This document shows positions 44,591 through 55,950 of a stretch of DNA of 64,000 bases, piece by piece. The DNA is from Branchiostoma lanceolatum (lineage: Eukaryota; Chordata; Leptocardii; Amphioxiformes; Branchiostomatidae), in NCBI RefSeq assembly GCF_035083965.1, contig NC_089728.1:17609955-17673954 (forward strand), read 5' to 3'. The first letter of the stretch is position 1. Every line of letters starts with the position of its first letter. The notes beneath the pieces were generated by a model. That model searched no databases. It saw nothing but the letters and a program-made list of their open reading frames with translations, and had not been told where the DNA came from. A program made the position numbers and the translations under genes.

Positions 44591-45386
44591 TCACACATAC
44601 ATACAGACTGACAAACCAAAACAATTCCTACATTTTTTCAAACAAACAGAGAAACACACATACATATGCACACACGCGCGCGCGAAAGTGCCACAAGCTC
44701 AAAATGCTAACTAGCATACTTTATTTCTACATGCACAGGACTATGACCTTTTATAAAGATTACAAAATACATTACTGAATTTGATCCGATATGCCTGTCA
44801 GAAACCCGTTGCATGGCAACACGATAAACGATCGATAAACTCACGTACGCACTATGAAAAAAAAATTGTTGTTAGATCAAGTTCAGACGTTGTACGACTT
44901 AAAAGTTGCCTACGGTGCCTCAAAAGCGCCCCCTTCTAATTTCACTCGTTGATGAAGGTAATAAGATGCGCCAAAAATAGTTACTCAAGCAACTGGATAA
45001 GACAACACAACTAGGGACACTCATTCAATCTTGAATCCACAGATATCCTAGGTCGTGAATCCCGCTAGTTCGAACGGGGGGCGTTAGAGAAGCAATATAT
45101 GAGAGGATGTACAATCCCACCCTCAACAGGAAAGGAGGTCTACGCGTCGAAATTTCAGGCACTTGGAATAACGCTCTAACCCCCAACCCCGACGAACAAC
45201 ATTAGCTCCTAAAACAACAAGAGCTAATTGTCTTGACTTACTATTCTATTGAACCATCTGAAATTGTCTGCACTTCATTAATTAACATATCATGGTTCTG
45301 TCAGTTCTTTCCTTAGTTACTAACGAAATATAGCGGATGCTGTCTGAAATGTCTGACTGTTTCAACTGATTTCGCTGTTAACTGAT
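44591..45386. other. Intergenic sequence between the two sulfotransferase genes
   Basis: No coding signal and no repeat structure I can define. It is the tail of the duplication interval. Confidence 0.4.
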
Positions 45387-45569
45387 TTATTCGAATTCAA
45401 ATTCCAGCCCAGTGTTGGACAGCCTCTCTCGGTACTGGTCATCAAAAGCTCGGCTCTGTTCGTCGCTGAAGGAGTTCTTCCAGTCTCCGATGACTCCTGG
45501 GCAAAAGAAAAATGATGATAGAATACTAACTTCAAGCATATAGGTATGATCATTGGCCCTACCAGTCCT

Positions 45570-45615
<46 letters not shown>

Positions 45616-48600
45616 AGCCTGTCTGTCTGTCTGTCTGTCAGCCTGTCTGTCTGAACACGATAACTCGAGAATGGCTGGGTGGATGAGAGCTATGAATGAT
45701 TAGATTTTTGGCCCCTTAGCGACTTTCTAAGGTACTGCTCCCTAAAAAACATGCATTCGAGTATCAGTTCCCTATGCTATGGTCATGATTTTTGAGTGCT
45801 AGAAAGCTATAGGGAAGGAGACTTAGCCGTGCAGGTTTGGGCCCCCTAGCGGCTTTTTTTGGAACCGTAGGAGCCCATCTTATTTCAGACTTTGAAATAA
45901 CTCGAGAAGGGGTTGACGGATCAACTTGATTTTTGGTAAGTAGGTAGATCAAATGGTGATGTACATAATCATATGTCAATTATGTATATCAATATCTGAT
46001 TTTGCAGTGAGAGAGAGAGGAATATCGCTATATATCGATTAAGCAAATGAAGACCTAATTTGCATGATTAATGAGAAAATGCTATAATTTCATAACAAAT
46101 AATCGGAATTTCATTCTTGTGGCATTTGGAACTCAAGTAAATGTGGACATTATCACACGTACATCATGCAAATGAGGGCCTCATTTACATTACATATAAG
46201 TGAATGCTGCAACAGCCTGCTTTGCTAAGATAAGATAAGATTTCCATACTTTGAACAACTTGTGTTAGGGGTAGAGAAGTCTTCGAGGAATATCAATTAT
46301 AGAATCTACAAATATTCCAGTACTAGTATTCTCCTAGGCTACATGCTATAAACAAAGCGTTTGACACAAACCCTTCCTTGTCCAAAGACCGTGTTTGTCT
46401 CCCACATTTTTTTTCATGGAGTCGAACTGAGTTGCGCCGACCACAGCCTGCACCGCTTCTTCACTCAACGGCCTTCCCAGGAAGGTAGCGAGCTTCTTCA
46501 CTTCCGCCGGCAGGTCCTGTGGAAATAGGTTGCAATTGATCATGAGCAATGAATAAGCTAGTTCGGAGTTGCTACTACGCATGTGCAGTGTCAAAGGTGA
46601 AGGCCCCCGCGACGGAAACAGTGTCTAGATTTGCATAACAACGCCCAGACGGGTCTTGTTTTCGTCGCGGGGGCCTTCACCTTTGACACTGCACATGCGT
46701 AGTAGCAACTCCGAACTAGCTTATTGTCATTATTAGACCCCTTTCCAAACTCCGGCGCCATTTTGAATCTGCTCTCGCGAGAGCTCAATCTGGCGCGAGC
46801 GCGCGTGATTTGAGCACCGGGAGCGGTAAGAGCACGGGAGCGGTAAAAGGGAGAACAAAACATAGCATTGGATTACTAGTAATATCTTTCAAAATGACGC
46901 TTGAATCCAAGCGCAGACCTAAAAACAGAAAACGTAAAAGAAATATTTATCGATGAAATTCGTTGAGCGCTCCGTCAAATCGATCGGCCGTAGCTATAGC
47001 GAGGTCTTCAACGTGCCGCAGCTTCAGGGAGATAATTTACTCCATAATTAAACTTACTAGTCCGTTCCATGGCCAGATGCTTATTTTGTATTCCTGCAAT
47101 ACTAGTCACTTTGTTCGTAGTGCACGTTTGCTGGCTACTTTCTAAAGCAACATGATATGCTTCACCTCAGTTGAGGATGACTTCTTTACCTGCTGCTTAT
47201 AGTATAAAGGCCTTTTTATCATGGAAGCTCATCTGCGTTGTTAGTAATGGTAATGCAGTGCTAAACTTTCTTCCCACTAAGCTATTCACGGATCAAATTT
47301 TCGACGACCACTGCCGCCTTCTTCAGGATCAGGGTACTCCAGCCATCACTCAACGGAGGCGTTATAAACTTCCTGGCACGTTTGACCAATTGCTGACGTC
47401 AAGTATCCGTAATGACGTGTCAATAAAGTCACGGGTCTGTAACTCTCACGAGTTTACGTTCGGCAGTGATTGGTCATTATTGATCCTGAAGAAGGCGACA
47501 GTGGTGGTTGAAAATTTAATCTGTGAATACCTTTATGTTGGAAGAAAGTTTAGCACTGTAATATCATACAGGCCTTTTTGCTACAAACCTTTTTCATATC
47601 TTCATACTTAAGGAAGAGGATGTTGTGACTGTCCTTAAGCTTCCAGTACCCCAGGGCGTGGTCGTAGAAAGGGCCCCATGGACCTACATGTAAAAAGCAT
47701 GTATGAAAAAGTCTTTCCAACCTGGTATATACTTATGATTGTTGTCAGCCATTTTGAACTTTTAGAGGCAATGTAGAAATAGTTTTCGACAGGACTCGCA
47801 TGTTAACCTTACCTGTTCTGATATCAACTTTTGAAAAGGGGTTAACCTAACACGTTTGTTTACCTGTATTTTAGGTCAAAACACATAATGTCCCCTATAT
47901 TGTATGATCTGAACACGTTTCTTCATTGCGAAATATTTAGATATTTATAAAAAGAGAAATATGCCTTCAGATTTAACATATTCGCTCGTTCTCATTGAAA
48001 TGTAAACATTTTATAACTTCTTTTACCGTTTGAAGTAAGACGTTCCTGACATTAAGATATGCCAAATATAAGGTGTCAAACTGTCGTTTTTAAAAGCCAA
48101 AAAAGTCATAAAACTACAGTTTGGCACCTTATCTGCGGCATATCCTAATGTCAGGAACGTCTCACTTCAAACGGTAACGTAACTTACAAAATGTGTACAT
48201 TTAAATGAGAACGAGCGACTGTGTACGTACAATCACCAGCAAGGAACTGTTCAAGGAAGCTCTCCCATGACTCGGGGGTCTTCACTTCGGGAACTTTCTG
48301 CCAGAAGTGGTAGGTCGAGACTGCAGTATCCTTCGGATTCCTCATCACCACAACTATCTAATGTAATAAAAATGGGAAGAGAAAAATTAGATATAACATA
48401 ATGCATCTTGCCACGCAAGACCCACCGCTTGTGTGTATCAAGCAACGACCCTGTCGTACCGGTCTGAGATCCGTCCTTCTTAACCTTATTAACGCTGGCA
48501 AGCCGTCATCAGCCAATCACGTCGTCGCCTATGGCCAAGAGGCAAGCTGATTGGCTCGTAACTTTCCTTTCAACAACAGTGTAAGTCAATATCAGCCAAT

Positions 48601-49741
48601 CACATTGCCTCTTGACCGTAGGAGACGACGTGATTGGCTGGTGACGGATTGCCAGCCCTAAAAGGTAGCGAGAAGGACGGATCTCAGTCCGGTACGCCAG
48701 GGTCGTTAATTTATATACACAATTAGCGGTGCCGACATGAGAGGATACCATATGGGCAAAACAATTATCGTGATATGTTTTGGTAGAAGTTTTCTAATGA
48801 GGGTTTTTACAGCGCTCTTAAACGTAACATGCAGTTATCTTTGGATGACAGCATTGCCAGGCTACAAGCCCATTGCTGTCTTTTCTGCACGATACCTCAA
48901 TAGTACACTACTACGAAACGGGTTCCCTACGTACCTTAGCCTTCGAACCGAGCAAACCCGACGGCAGGAATTCCACTGGTACGTGCGTGGCCAGTACCCG
49001 AGGGGACGGTGCAGTTTTGAACAATTTCGCCAGAGGGCCTTTTCCAGGTATGCTGAACTCGATGAGGTTGGGGAAGTCTCCCAAATACTTCTCATCCTTA
49101 ACTCCCTCTGACGCCAGAATCTGTTTCACTATTTGATGGGTCCACCAAGTGCCTGGAAGTATTCAACAAACAACTTCACCAATGTGATCGTTTTCTGAAA
49201 GACGGTAAAATCTCGATATTCGGACATGTTGATTTGATCCTATGGATGACATCATCCGATAACCTCAAAACTGGTTCGAGCGTGCGAATAAAACAAGAAG
49301 TTTGGCATAAAACGTTGCCTGCATTATGGAAATCTACGTGGTCAGGAAGGATGAACAAAAATTAAACACTGATTATGGTATATCAAATAATAGATTCTTC
49401 ATTTTTGTTCTTTCACATCATCTTCTTTGACTTTGGAATTGGCATTCTACGACATTTTGCAGCTGCTTTGCATAATTTATGGTATGTCCGAAAACCTTTT
49501 GAACGGACGAAAAACGCGCGGATGTCACCCATATAATCGTGGCCTTACGTAATGACTGGAAAGACGTATTGTTGTCAAATACTTTAGATGTCATGTAAAC
49601 ATACAAATACTCACCAGTTTTGGGGTAGGTGATCATTATAATGTCGTCGTCTCTGATGTCAAAGTTTTTCACGAGGTCCAGGTTGGGACGTGGCACAATG
49701 TCAACTGGAAATATGACCCCTCGCTCCTTGTAGGTCGACAT
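45387..49741 (-). CDS. Cytosolic sulfotransferase, gene 2 of a tandem pair
   Basis: Six coding exons: 49741-49615, 49152-48935, 48357-48231, 47683-47589, 46516-46372, 45496-45387; 822 nt, 273 residues. Same intron positions and phases as gene 1, and exon 5 looks identical at protein level ([17 protein letters not shown]...). Motifs present: [47 protein letters not shown]. Exon 1 is shorter by three codons ([17 protein letters not shown]). Several changes fall in exons 1-3, as expected if the acceptor site diverged. AATAAA overlaps the stop codon (GAATAAATC). A noncoding first exon is at 51099. Substrate unknown. Confidence 0.92.
45560..45960 (+). repeat. Dispersed repeat family D, copy 5, with (CTGT)n
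   Basis: A (CTGT)n tract of about 80 bases (45572-45652) interrupted by CAGC, then ATAACTCGAGAATGGCTGGG, TTTTTGGCCCCTTAGCGACT, GGTCATGATTTTTGAGTGC and GGGCCCCCTAGCGGC. Confidence 0.8.
46549..46725. mobile_element. MITE family M2, copy 2 (near-perfect palindrome)
   Basis: AATAAGCTAGTTCGGAGTTG then CTACTACGCATGTGCAGTG at left and the exact reverse complement at right, with arms of about 65 bases around a loop holding GATTTGCATAACAACGCCC. Intron 4 of sulfotransferase gene 2. Confidence 0.9.
47256..47560. mobile_element. Foldback element in sulfotransferase gene 2
   Basis: CAGTGCTAAACTTTCTTCCC and GCCGCCTTCTTCAGGATCA at left face TGATCCTGAAGAAGGCGAC and GGAAGAAAGTTTAGCACTG at right. Arms of about 85 bases; spacer contains TCACGAGTTTACGTTCGG. 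Right end lies about 30 bases from the donor of coding exon 4. Intron 4. Confidence 0.8.
47988..48212. mobile_element. MITE family M4, copy 3
   Basis: CGCTCGTTCTCATTGAAATG at left and CATTTAAATGAGAACGAGCG at right give the best preserved termini of the family. Its right end is about 18 bases from the splice donor of coding exon 3. Confidence 0.9.
48443..48707. mobile_element. MITE family M5, complete palindromic copy
   Basis: ACGACCCTGTCGTACCGGTC, TGAGATCCGTCCTTCT at left; AGAAGGACGGATCTCAGTCC, GGTACGCCAGGGTCGT at right. Internal CAGCCAATCACGTCG words also inverted. About 265 bp. Confidence 0.88.
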
Positions 49742-49949
49742 GGCTGCTTTTGTAAGTATGACGGGTTGTTGAAAGCTGTAAAAACCTAGCAAACAAAGAA
49801 CCGCAGACTTCTTGGTTTAAAGCAAGCAATTTAAAGATATACGCCAAAAATACTTACTCAAGCAACTGGATAAAAATATATATCCAACACCAGCGGGACT
49901 TTATCAAAAACGCCCCTGCAATTCCTGCACTCGCCACTGGGGGCCCAAA

Positions 49950-50150
49950 CTCATGTCACTTCTTTCCGAGCCAAACATCGTGACCATAGCATGGAAACGA
50001 TATATAGAACCCGGAAGTTACGATGCAGTACCAAGGGAAGCCGCTAGGGGCCCCAAAATCTAATCATTTCCGGTTGTTGTCACACCCTACCAACACACCA
50101 ATATGAAACCAATCCACCAAGCCATTCTTGAGTCATTCTTTTGACTGAAA
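49950..50150 (-). repeat. Dispersed repeat family D, copy 6
   Basis: GGCCCAAACTCATGTCAC, GTGACCATAGCATGGAAAC, ATGCAGTACCAAGGGAAGCC, GCTAGGGGCCCCAAAATC and TTCTTGAGTCATTC are the family landmarks. No microsatellite. Confidence 0.65.
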
Positions 50151-51098
50151 AATATAGTTGGCCAACCGGTAAGAGTAGTACACAGTAGTACACAGCCTTT
50201 GGCCGCCCAGCTCCTATATTCTAGTCGTATTTTTAGACGTCAACATTTCAAATATGTGCTTTGCGATAGTTTTTAATCGAACTTTGTATATTGTGCAGTT
50301 GCCAGGCTAACCCTTTGCAATAGACTTCGGCTAGTTGGGTAGCTCTATCTGTACTATTTCTCTTCTACAGCCAAATAAATCAATAAAATCAAATCAACGA
50401 ATACATCATACCCCTATTGGCCATTTTCTACTGTTCTTTTAGTCCACAGAGACCTGATATACATGCGCAGTTATTGGACTTGGTCGCGTCTTCTACTTTA
50501 TTTGTCACCCTCCACTATTCGTCTTTTTCCCCTCAATTTGTAATCGAAGAGCCCTCGCTGGACTGGTAGTTAAAAGATCAAATCCAAGAGTGCAACGTAG
50601 AATATGTAGCATACTTTTTATTTGTACGCAATGACCATACATGTACTTCCATTGACTCAAATTGCAGAGTCATGCTTACGAGCGCAAGGTTTAACTGTTA
50701 TTTGCGTAAATGAGACGGCAAAATGTATTCCTGACATGACAATGAGACAGCAAAATATATCTTCTCACTGCACTGTTCATAAACTATGTGTGACCAGAAT
50801 ATAGCCAAATTTTACGACAGTTTGTCTGTTTACTTTCTTATTTACGCTACATTGTAAGGATATAAATTCGTCTGTCCTTAAGAAGAGCTCAGGACAAGAA
50901 AACGTCAAAGTACGACTTTATGTACTTTATTTCTAAAATACATGAAGGTCGCTAAATGTTTGCAAGACGACATGTATGAAGCAAGAGACAAAAAACTGTC
51001 CCTGAAAGAAAAGAATGTATCTGTCTTTCAGGGTTTCAAATTGTGAAAAGGCACACAAGCAAACGTTTTACAAATTTTGCTGTGAAAGTGTTTCTTAC
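50151..51098. other. Upstream intron/flank of sulfotransferase gene 2
   Basis: Colinear with 42,850-43,575 upstream of gene 1 (for example GAGTGCAACGT.GAA.ATAT and GACCAGAATATAGCCAAATT), showing that the duplication includes non-coding sequence. No ORF here looks real. Confidence 0.6.
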
Positions 51099-51140
51099 CT
51101 TGACTTCAGTAGCTCTACGCACCGTCTGTGTCAGGTACGT
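51099..51140 (-). other. Noncoding first exon of sulfotransferase gene 2
   Basis: CAGACGGTGCGTAGAGCTAC then TGAAGTCAAG|GTAAGAAA, paralogous to the block ending at 43576. The shared upstream GGCGCATGCGCGTAGCTA (about 43686 and 51209) may belong to both promoters (NRF1-like GCGCATGCGC). Confidence 0.55.
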
Positions 51141-51309
51141 TCATGTAACTAGTACGTAGTGCCAAAGGTTACGGTTATGGTTAATGTGTAACTATTTGAG
51201 AAATGTCGGGCGCATGCGCGTAGCTACGTAGTGGTGCCCCGTGTCACGGTGTCATTGCACTTAAACGTGGAGTCTGAAACACTAGTCTCTACCATACTAA
51301 CTACGCCGG

Positions 51310-51610
51310 CTATAGGAAGAATATTTATCTCCATGAAAAATGGAGATATAGTTTTGGGTGTGCCTATGTGTCTGTTTGTCTGTTTGTGTTTCCGCACTAC
51401 TGCAGTCAGCATAACTCAAGAACCTCTTGATAGATTACGATGATATTTTCAAGGTCGATTTTGGGCCCCCTGGTATGTGACTTTGGTACTGCAGCAGAAA
51501 TTCCATTTTTGTATCTCTTGACCTGAATGTGCTATGGTCTTGATTTTTTTGGTGGCAGATAGCTTGTGACGTAATGAAGAAGTGGTGTGGGTTTGGGCCC
51601 CCTAGTTGCC
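51310..51610 (+). repeat. Dispersed repeat family D, copy 7 (most complete)
   Basis: Begins with the palindrome CTCCATGAAAAATGGAG, then a short TGTCTGTTTGTCTG tract, CAGCATAACTCAAGAACC, TTTTGGGCCCCCTGG, TGCTATGGTCTTGATTTTT and GGGTTTGGGCCCCCTAG. Confidence 0.7.
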
Positions 51611-52096
51611 AGGGTTTCATTTGCAGGCCTTCGCGGACAAAATGTGATCTTCACCGTGGACTGACTCTACTGGCTAATTGTTCCCTTTTCTGCCGAATTC
51701 TACGATCCATGCGCCCGTAGGAGGGCCTGGCGGAGGTTACTGAAACACAGTGAGCATGTTAAACTCCTACGCTAGCGGACGTGTATAACTTATCTGTTTA
51801 CATAGTGTCATTCCTAAAGAATGTGAGTCTGCGGGTGCAATATGTATTGAGTGGGAGTGGGGTGGGGTCAAACTCATGCCTGCTTCGTCTATCAAATATT
51901 AAACGTTTTGACAAAGACGTGCATTTATGTACAACTCTTGTAATGTTAACATAATCGCGAAACTCCTCCTGTAATTTACATCAGGGACGCTGTACCGTAA
52001 CTAGATAGTGTATATCACAGATCTAGACTATTTGCTACGTGATATAGACAGTACGTGGTATAGTACACATGATACGTTTATGGTGGTGGGGGAGAG

Positions 52097-52351
52097 TTAC
52101 TAGATTTAAAGAAAGCCTTTGACACTGCAAACCGTAATTCATTAACGTTGCTACTGAAACTGTCCTGCAAATTGGAGTTCACGGCGCTGAGCTTATTCCT
52201 TAATAGATGGCTGGATGGCAGAAGATCTTTGCTTCTCAAGATTTGCTTTCTGTAAAAGCATGTGTCACAGTCAAGTATTCTCCCTATTAGAACAGGTGTA
52301 TCACAAGGTTCCATATTTGGCTCACTTCTGTTGATGTCATTCTTTGCGGAG
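52097..52351 (+). pseudogene. Degenerate LINE reverse-transcriptase fragment
   Basis: In the frame starting at 52097 the translation reads LLDLKKAFDTANRNSLTLLL, FLNRWLDGRRSLLL, a stop, then PIRTGVSQGSIFGSLLL. These are the LDLKKAFDTV, lines and GV.QGS..GPLLF motifs of jockey/CR1/RTE-like LINE polymerases. One in-frame stop near 52257 and truncation at both ends make it a dead relic. Confidence 0.8.
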
Positions 52352-52432
52352 GAAAAGCAATGTTGATGATGATGATGATCCCGATCAATGATCCTTATTG
52401 TGAAATCGTAACGTCGGGCCTATTTTAACTAT

Positions 52433-52501
52433 GTCAGGATGGCGAGCGGTTCAGGTCGCAGTCTGGTTCTCCAGGCGTGGGTTCGAATCCCACTTCTGAC
52501 A
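52433..52501 (+). pseudogene. tRNA-Leu(CAG) pseudogene with D-arm deletion
   Basis: GTCAGGATGGCGAGCGG then TTCAGGTCGCAG, a variable-arm remnant, GGCGTGGGTTCGAATCCCAC and TTCTGACA. The acceptor stem, anticodon loop (CAG in TTCAGGT), T arm and B box GGTTCGAATCC are intact. Compared with a normal tRNA-Leu, about 14 bases between GAGCGG and the anticodon stem are missing, which removes most of the D arm and the left anticodon stem. Confidence 0.75.
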
Positions 52502-52898
52502 GCAATGTTTTTCTCAGTTTAACAGTTTTTACAAATTCGCCTCCTTAACATTGAAATCCAATATCGATTTTTGCAAGGTTCATATTTCCTCTCTTCACCT
52601 TCCGTTTTTTTTCAAAGAATCCCCTTTTCTTTGATTTTTACAATATCCGACTGGGAAGGGATTCGCTGGACGGACTAGAGCTAGAATAGGATAGATACAG
52701 GGCTAGTTGATTGTTGGAGGCGTCTTCATAAGAGTAGGATGTTCGGGGCGAATTCTTTAAAGTTAGAAGCGTTGAAGCTGGATGCTTTTCTTTCCGGCAG
52801 GAGAATTGACATGAGGAGAGCAAAAGTCAGACGCCGGTTTACTTGATAGGTGCCTCGGAGAGCACATGAATTTTTCTACATCACCCAACATTTCTACC

Positions 52899-54314
52899 CT
52901 ACTTTGCCATCTCCTCCATGTACTTCACAAACAGTTGGCCAAACAGCTCTGTCACGTCTTTCTTCACGTTTGGTATCTTCGCGTGTAACTCTCCCTCCAC
53001 CAGCCGACTCATCTGCCTGCGCATCATCGCACGCAGGTCGTCTTCGTCTGAATACCTCAGAATCCTCTTGACCATCGCAGACGACGAATCGTCGGAGAGA
53101 AGCTTGTTGAGGACGACGAGGTTTTGAAGGAAGACACCGGATTGTGCACAATCTGCAGCGGACATGATGTTAAATGCGACTTTTCTGGCGAGATCTTCCG
53201 TCAAAGCTTGATCCATGATGTGAAGAGACGATTCTAACGGGAGAAACCCCTCTGGCGTACATGCCCAGTTGATCTTCGTAGTGCAAACGTTGTTAAACGC
53301 CTCGAGAGCCTTGTGCTCCCTCTCTGATAGCCGTTGCCCCTGGTTACCGGTTGATTGACGTCCGGTTGCCCCTTCAATCCCTAAAACGTCGTCTGCACCG
53401 GATGTTGCCTCAGGCGCACGGACAACCGAGTTGATATACCCGAGAGGACTCATCACCCACACTAAGAACATGAAGAAAGCTTCTTCCTTTGGCATGTCTG
53501 GAATACGGTGTACGTCGATAGCTACCCTCGGGCTGCGTTCCTTCTCCGCTTGCACCTGGCTCACGAAGGAGATAACGTAATTATGCACCGCCGGCCAATG
53601 CTCGTGCTGATTGGTAGAGGCGTCACGGACAAGCTCCACGCGACAGGTGGTCGCGTTGAACCCCGTCGGGCCATAGAACCGACGGAACGCCTTCAGGACG
53701 TAGTGCCTGTCGTGTTCCCATTCGCCGTTTGCGCCACGGTATCCCCTCATGTCCCAGTACCAGGGACCGCCTCTCTTGAACGGGTTATAGGGCTGCAAAC
53801 TTGGGTAACTGTTCTTGGTCACAAGGATCCTACAGACGCAAGACGAGGCCAGGTCGGCCATCTCAACCATGTAGAAGTTGTGGGTGGGTCTTGTGCTCTG
53901 CCTGGCGATGTCAGACTCCACGCCGATCGGTGCTGTGAACTTGACATTTCCATCGCGACCAGAATCTTCATCTTCGGCGCCGTTTTCAAGGCTGAACCAC
54001 ACCAGAGGGGTATGACGTAATGGGTGATCGACGTCCGTCATCACGGTCTCGTGGTCGTCCTTGACAACCATACCCGTGAAGAACTGTCGTCTGCAGATCT
54101 CCTGAGCAAACTCTAATTGAGTTACGAAGCTAAGCGAATCAACGGGGCTGTACCGAGTCTCCAGCGTCTCTTCCCAGTTGTCTTCGGTGATTTCTAGCCC
54201 GGCGACATCGCGGTCCAGCTGGCACGGGAGCCAGAACTTGCTCCGCCCACGCTCTAGAATCTTACGGGCCTTGGCCTCGTTCCCACCGAGCCTCCATTTA
54301 GGTCCAAAGGGCAT
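52899..54314 (-). CDS. 471-aa unrecognised soluble protein, single coding exon
   Basis: ATG at 54312-54314, stop TAG at 52899. A splice acceptor-like CCTCGCAG lies about 25 bases upstream, suggesting a noncoding 5' exon. The protein starts MPFGPKWRLGGNEAKARKIL. No signal peptide or membrane segment. Contains FWLPCQLDRDVAGLEITEDN, PLVWFSLENGAEDE, a YWDMRGYRGANGEWEHDRHY segment, an acidic/Gly low-complexity insert and a helical C-terminus ending FGQLFVKYMEEMAK. I do not recognise a family. The long open frame with ordinary amino acid composition supports a real gene. Confidence 0.75.
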   Translation of the reverse strand: MPFGPKWRLGGNEAKARKILERGRSKFWLPCQLDRDVAGLEITEDNWEETLETRYSPVDSLSFVTQLEFAQEICRRQFFTGMVVKDDHETVMTDVDHPLRHTPLVWFSLENGAEDEDSGRDGNVKFTAPIGVESDIARQSTRPTHNFYMVEMADLASSCVCRILVTKNSYPSLQPYNPFKRGGPWYWDMRGYRGANGEWEHDRHYVLKAFRRFYGPTGFNATTCRVELVRDASTNQHEHWPAVHNYVISFVSQVQAEKERSPRVAIDVHRIPDMPKEEAFFMFLVWVMSPLGYINSVVRAPEATSGADDVLGIEGATGRQSTGNQGQRLSEREHKALEAFNNVCTTKINWACTPEGFLPLESSLHIMDQALTEDLARKVAFNIMSAADCAQSGVFLQNLVVLNKLLSDDSSSAMVKRILRYSDEDDLRAMMRRQMSRLVEGELHAKIPNVKKDVTELFGQLFVKYMEEMAK

Positions 54315-54394
54315 GACTGGAGTATAACCTGCGAGGAATGCTATCGTTAGTTATAGTCTCAATTCATTTAGTATACGTAGTCTCTACTATAATT

Positions 54395-54505
54395 CTAGCC
54401 TCTACCAGGCTCCAGATGTGACTGGAAAGAGGTTGGGACTCTATTTGACCGATTTCTACACTTTCCAGCCACGTCGGAAGCCTGGTAGAGGCTACCAGAA
54501 TTCTA
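54395..54505. repeat. Small foldback (GCCTCTACCAGGCT)
   Basis: ATTCTAGCCTCTACCAGGCT at left and AGCCTGGTAGAGGCTACCAG at right, with inverted TGGAAAG/CTTTCCA inside. A solo arm (CCTCTACCAGGCTCCAGAGG) is at 1451-1470. Probably a short MITE. Confidence 0.75.
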
Positions 54506-55439
54506 CGATCTATACCCTCGTATTGCAAGAAGGCCTGATGGAGGCTTCAACGTTTGCAATAGAGGTTCTCTGGTAGTCTGCTACCACTCTCCATGTAGCC
54601 AATGCCTCTTTGTGGTTCCAGGCTTTCAATTGATGTTGACAACCACGCACTGTATGTTGTGGTGTCTGAAAGAAATTTGAAACGAAGTTCTGAGGTTTCT
54701 GTGTTAACAGTAGCGCTAATTCTTTTGAAAGAACTTTCAACGTACCGATTCCTTTTCTTACTTCACGTTAGTGGCTCCTTCCCCTTAAAACGTTTTCCCT
54801 TAATGTTCCCCGTTTACTTTGTTGAATGTTTTGTTAGCGTAGCTTCATGGTTGACCCGTATCGACCTAGCAAACCGGACATGATTCGATTGAATAAAGCT
54901 ATAGGCCTGGTCTTGTCAGCATAACAAAAGTTTCTATACACAACGTATCTAGTTTCTGCACTAACGTAAAACTAAGTAATTTCCTACCCTTTCTCTTAAA
55001 CATGTAACGGCATTTTTATGCTAAAACGTATGAAAATTCGTGCAATTCTTAACATGTTGGGTTCTGCTATCTTGAATACACAACGCATACACATGAACTT
55101 CATGCCCTCCCTGGCATTTAAATACTTCAAGCGTTCTTTGTTGAACATGTACACGCATACACGCCCTCCAGTTCGCAAAGTAGGGGGTCCAGATTTGTCT
55201 CCCATACCTATACTACATTTTCACACCGTCCTTACCTTGTATTCTACCTTGATAAAGAAGTGTAGTGTCCAGCTGGTTGTTAACGAAGCCTGTTGTACTG
55301 AGATCGACGGCTTGCTGGTATCGACTGAACCCTGGCACTGTTCAAGTCAAACCGCCCACACTCTCAGTGGTGGCCGTTCAAACGTAAGTGAATCGTGCCA
55401 GGAGCACCAAAAGCACAACAAACCCAATTGTCAAGTCGC

Positions 55440-55950
55440 GTCAGCACAACAATGTTTGTATTCACCGGGACACTTTTCAAGGCCAAACAAAATGTATCAC
55501 GTTTCTTTTAACAGGTTAGGTGCGAACTTAATGAGATGCACCTTTCGACGTAAAACCTTGGGGATGTGTCTAGGTTGGGTGTGTGTGTAAAACGTTAGCA
55601 CAACATTCAGTGAATATTCATGGGAACACTTTTCAAGGCCAAGCAAAACGTATCATACTTCTTTTGACAGGCTAGGTGCGAGCTTAAAGAGATGCATCTT
55701 TAGACGTAAAACCCAAGGGGATGTGTCTAGGTGTGGGGGATGTGAAACGTTAGCACAACAATGTTAGCATTCACGGGAACACATTTCAAGGCCAAACAAA
55801 ATGTATCATATTTCTTTTGACAGGCTAGGTGAGATGCACCTTTCAACGTAAAACCCAAGGGGATGTGTCTAGTGGTAGGGGGATGTAAAACGTTAGCACA
55901 ACATTGATAGTATTCATGGTGACACTTTTCAAGGCCAAACAAACTGTATC
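55440..55950. repeat. Tandem repeat, four units of about 150 bp
   Basis: AACGTTAGCACAACA, ACACTTTTCAAGGCCAA.CAAA, TTTCTTTTGACAGGCTAGGT and GGGGATGTGTCTAGG recur at about 55445, 55596, 55750 and 55894. The sequence 54506-55439 shows no gene I can support. Confidence 0.85.

Noticed and set aside
46591-46863. 90-codon minus ORF
   Set aside because: Overlaps the palindromic M2 MITE and a GC-rich intron segment; no sulfotransferase similarity.
47171-47611. 146-codon plus ORF
   Set aside because: Runs through the foldback element and into the antisense of sulfotransferase exon 4.
52433-52501. Functional tRNA-Leu
   Set aside because: The D arm and half of the anticodon stem are deleted.
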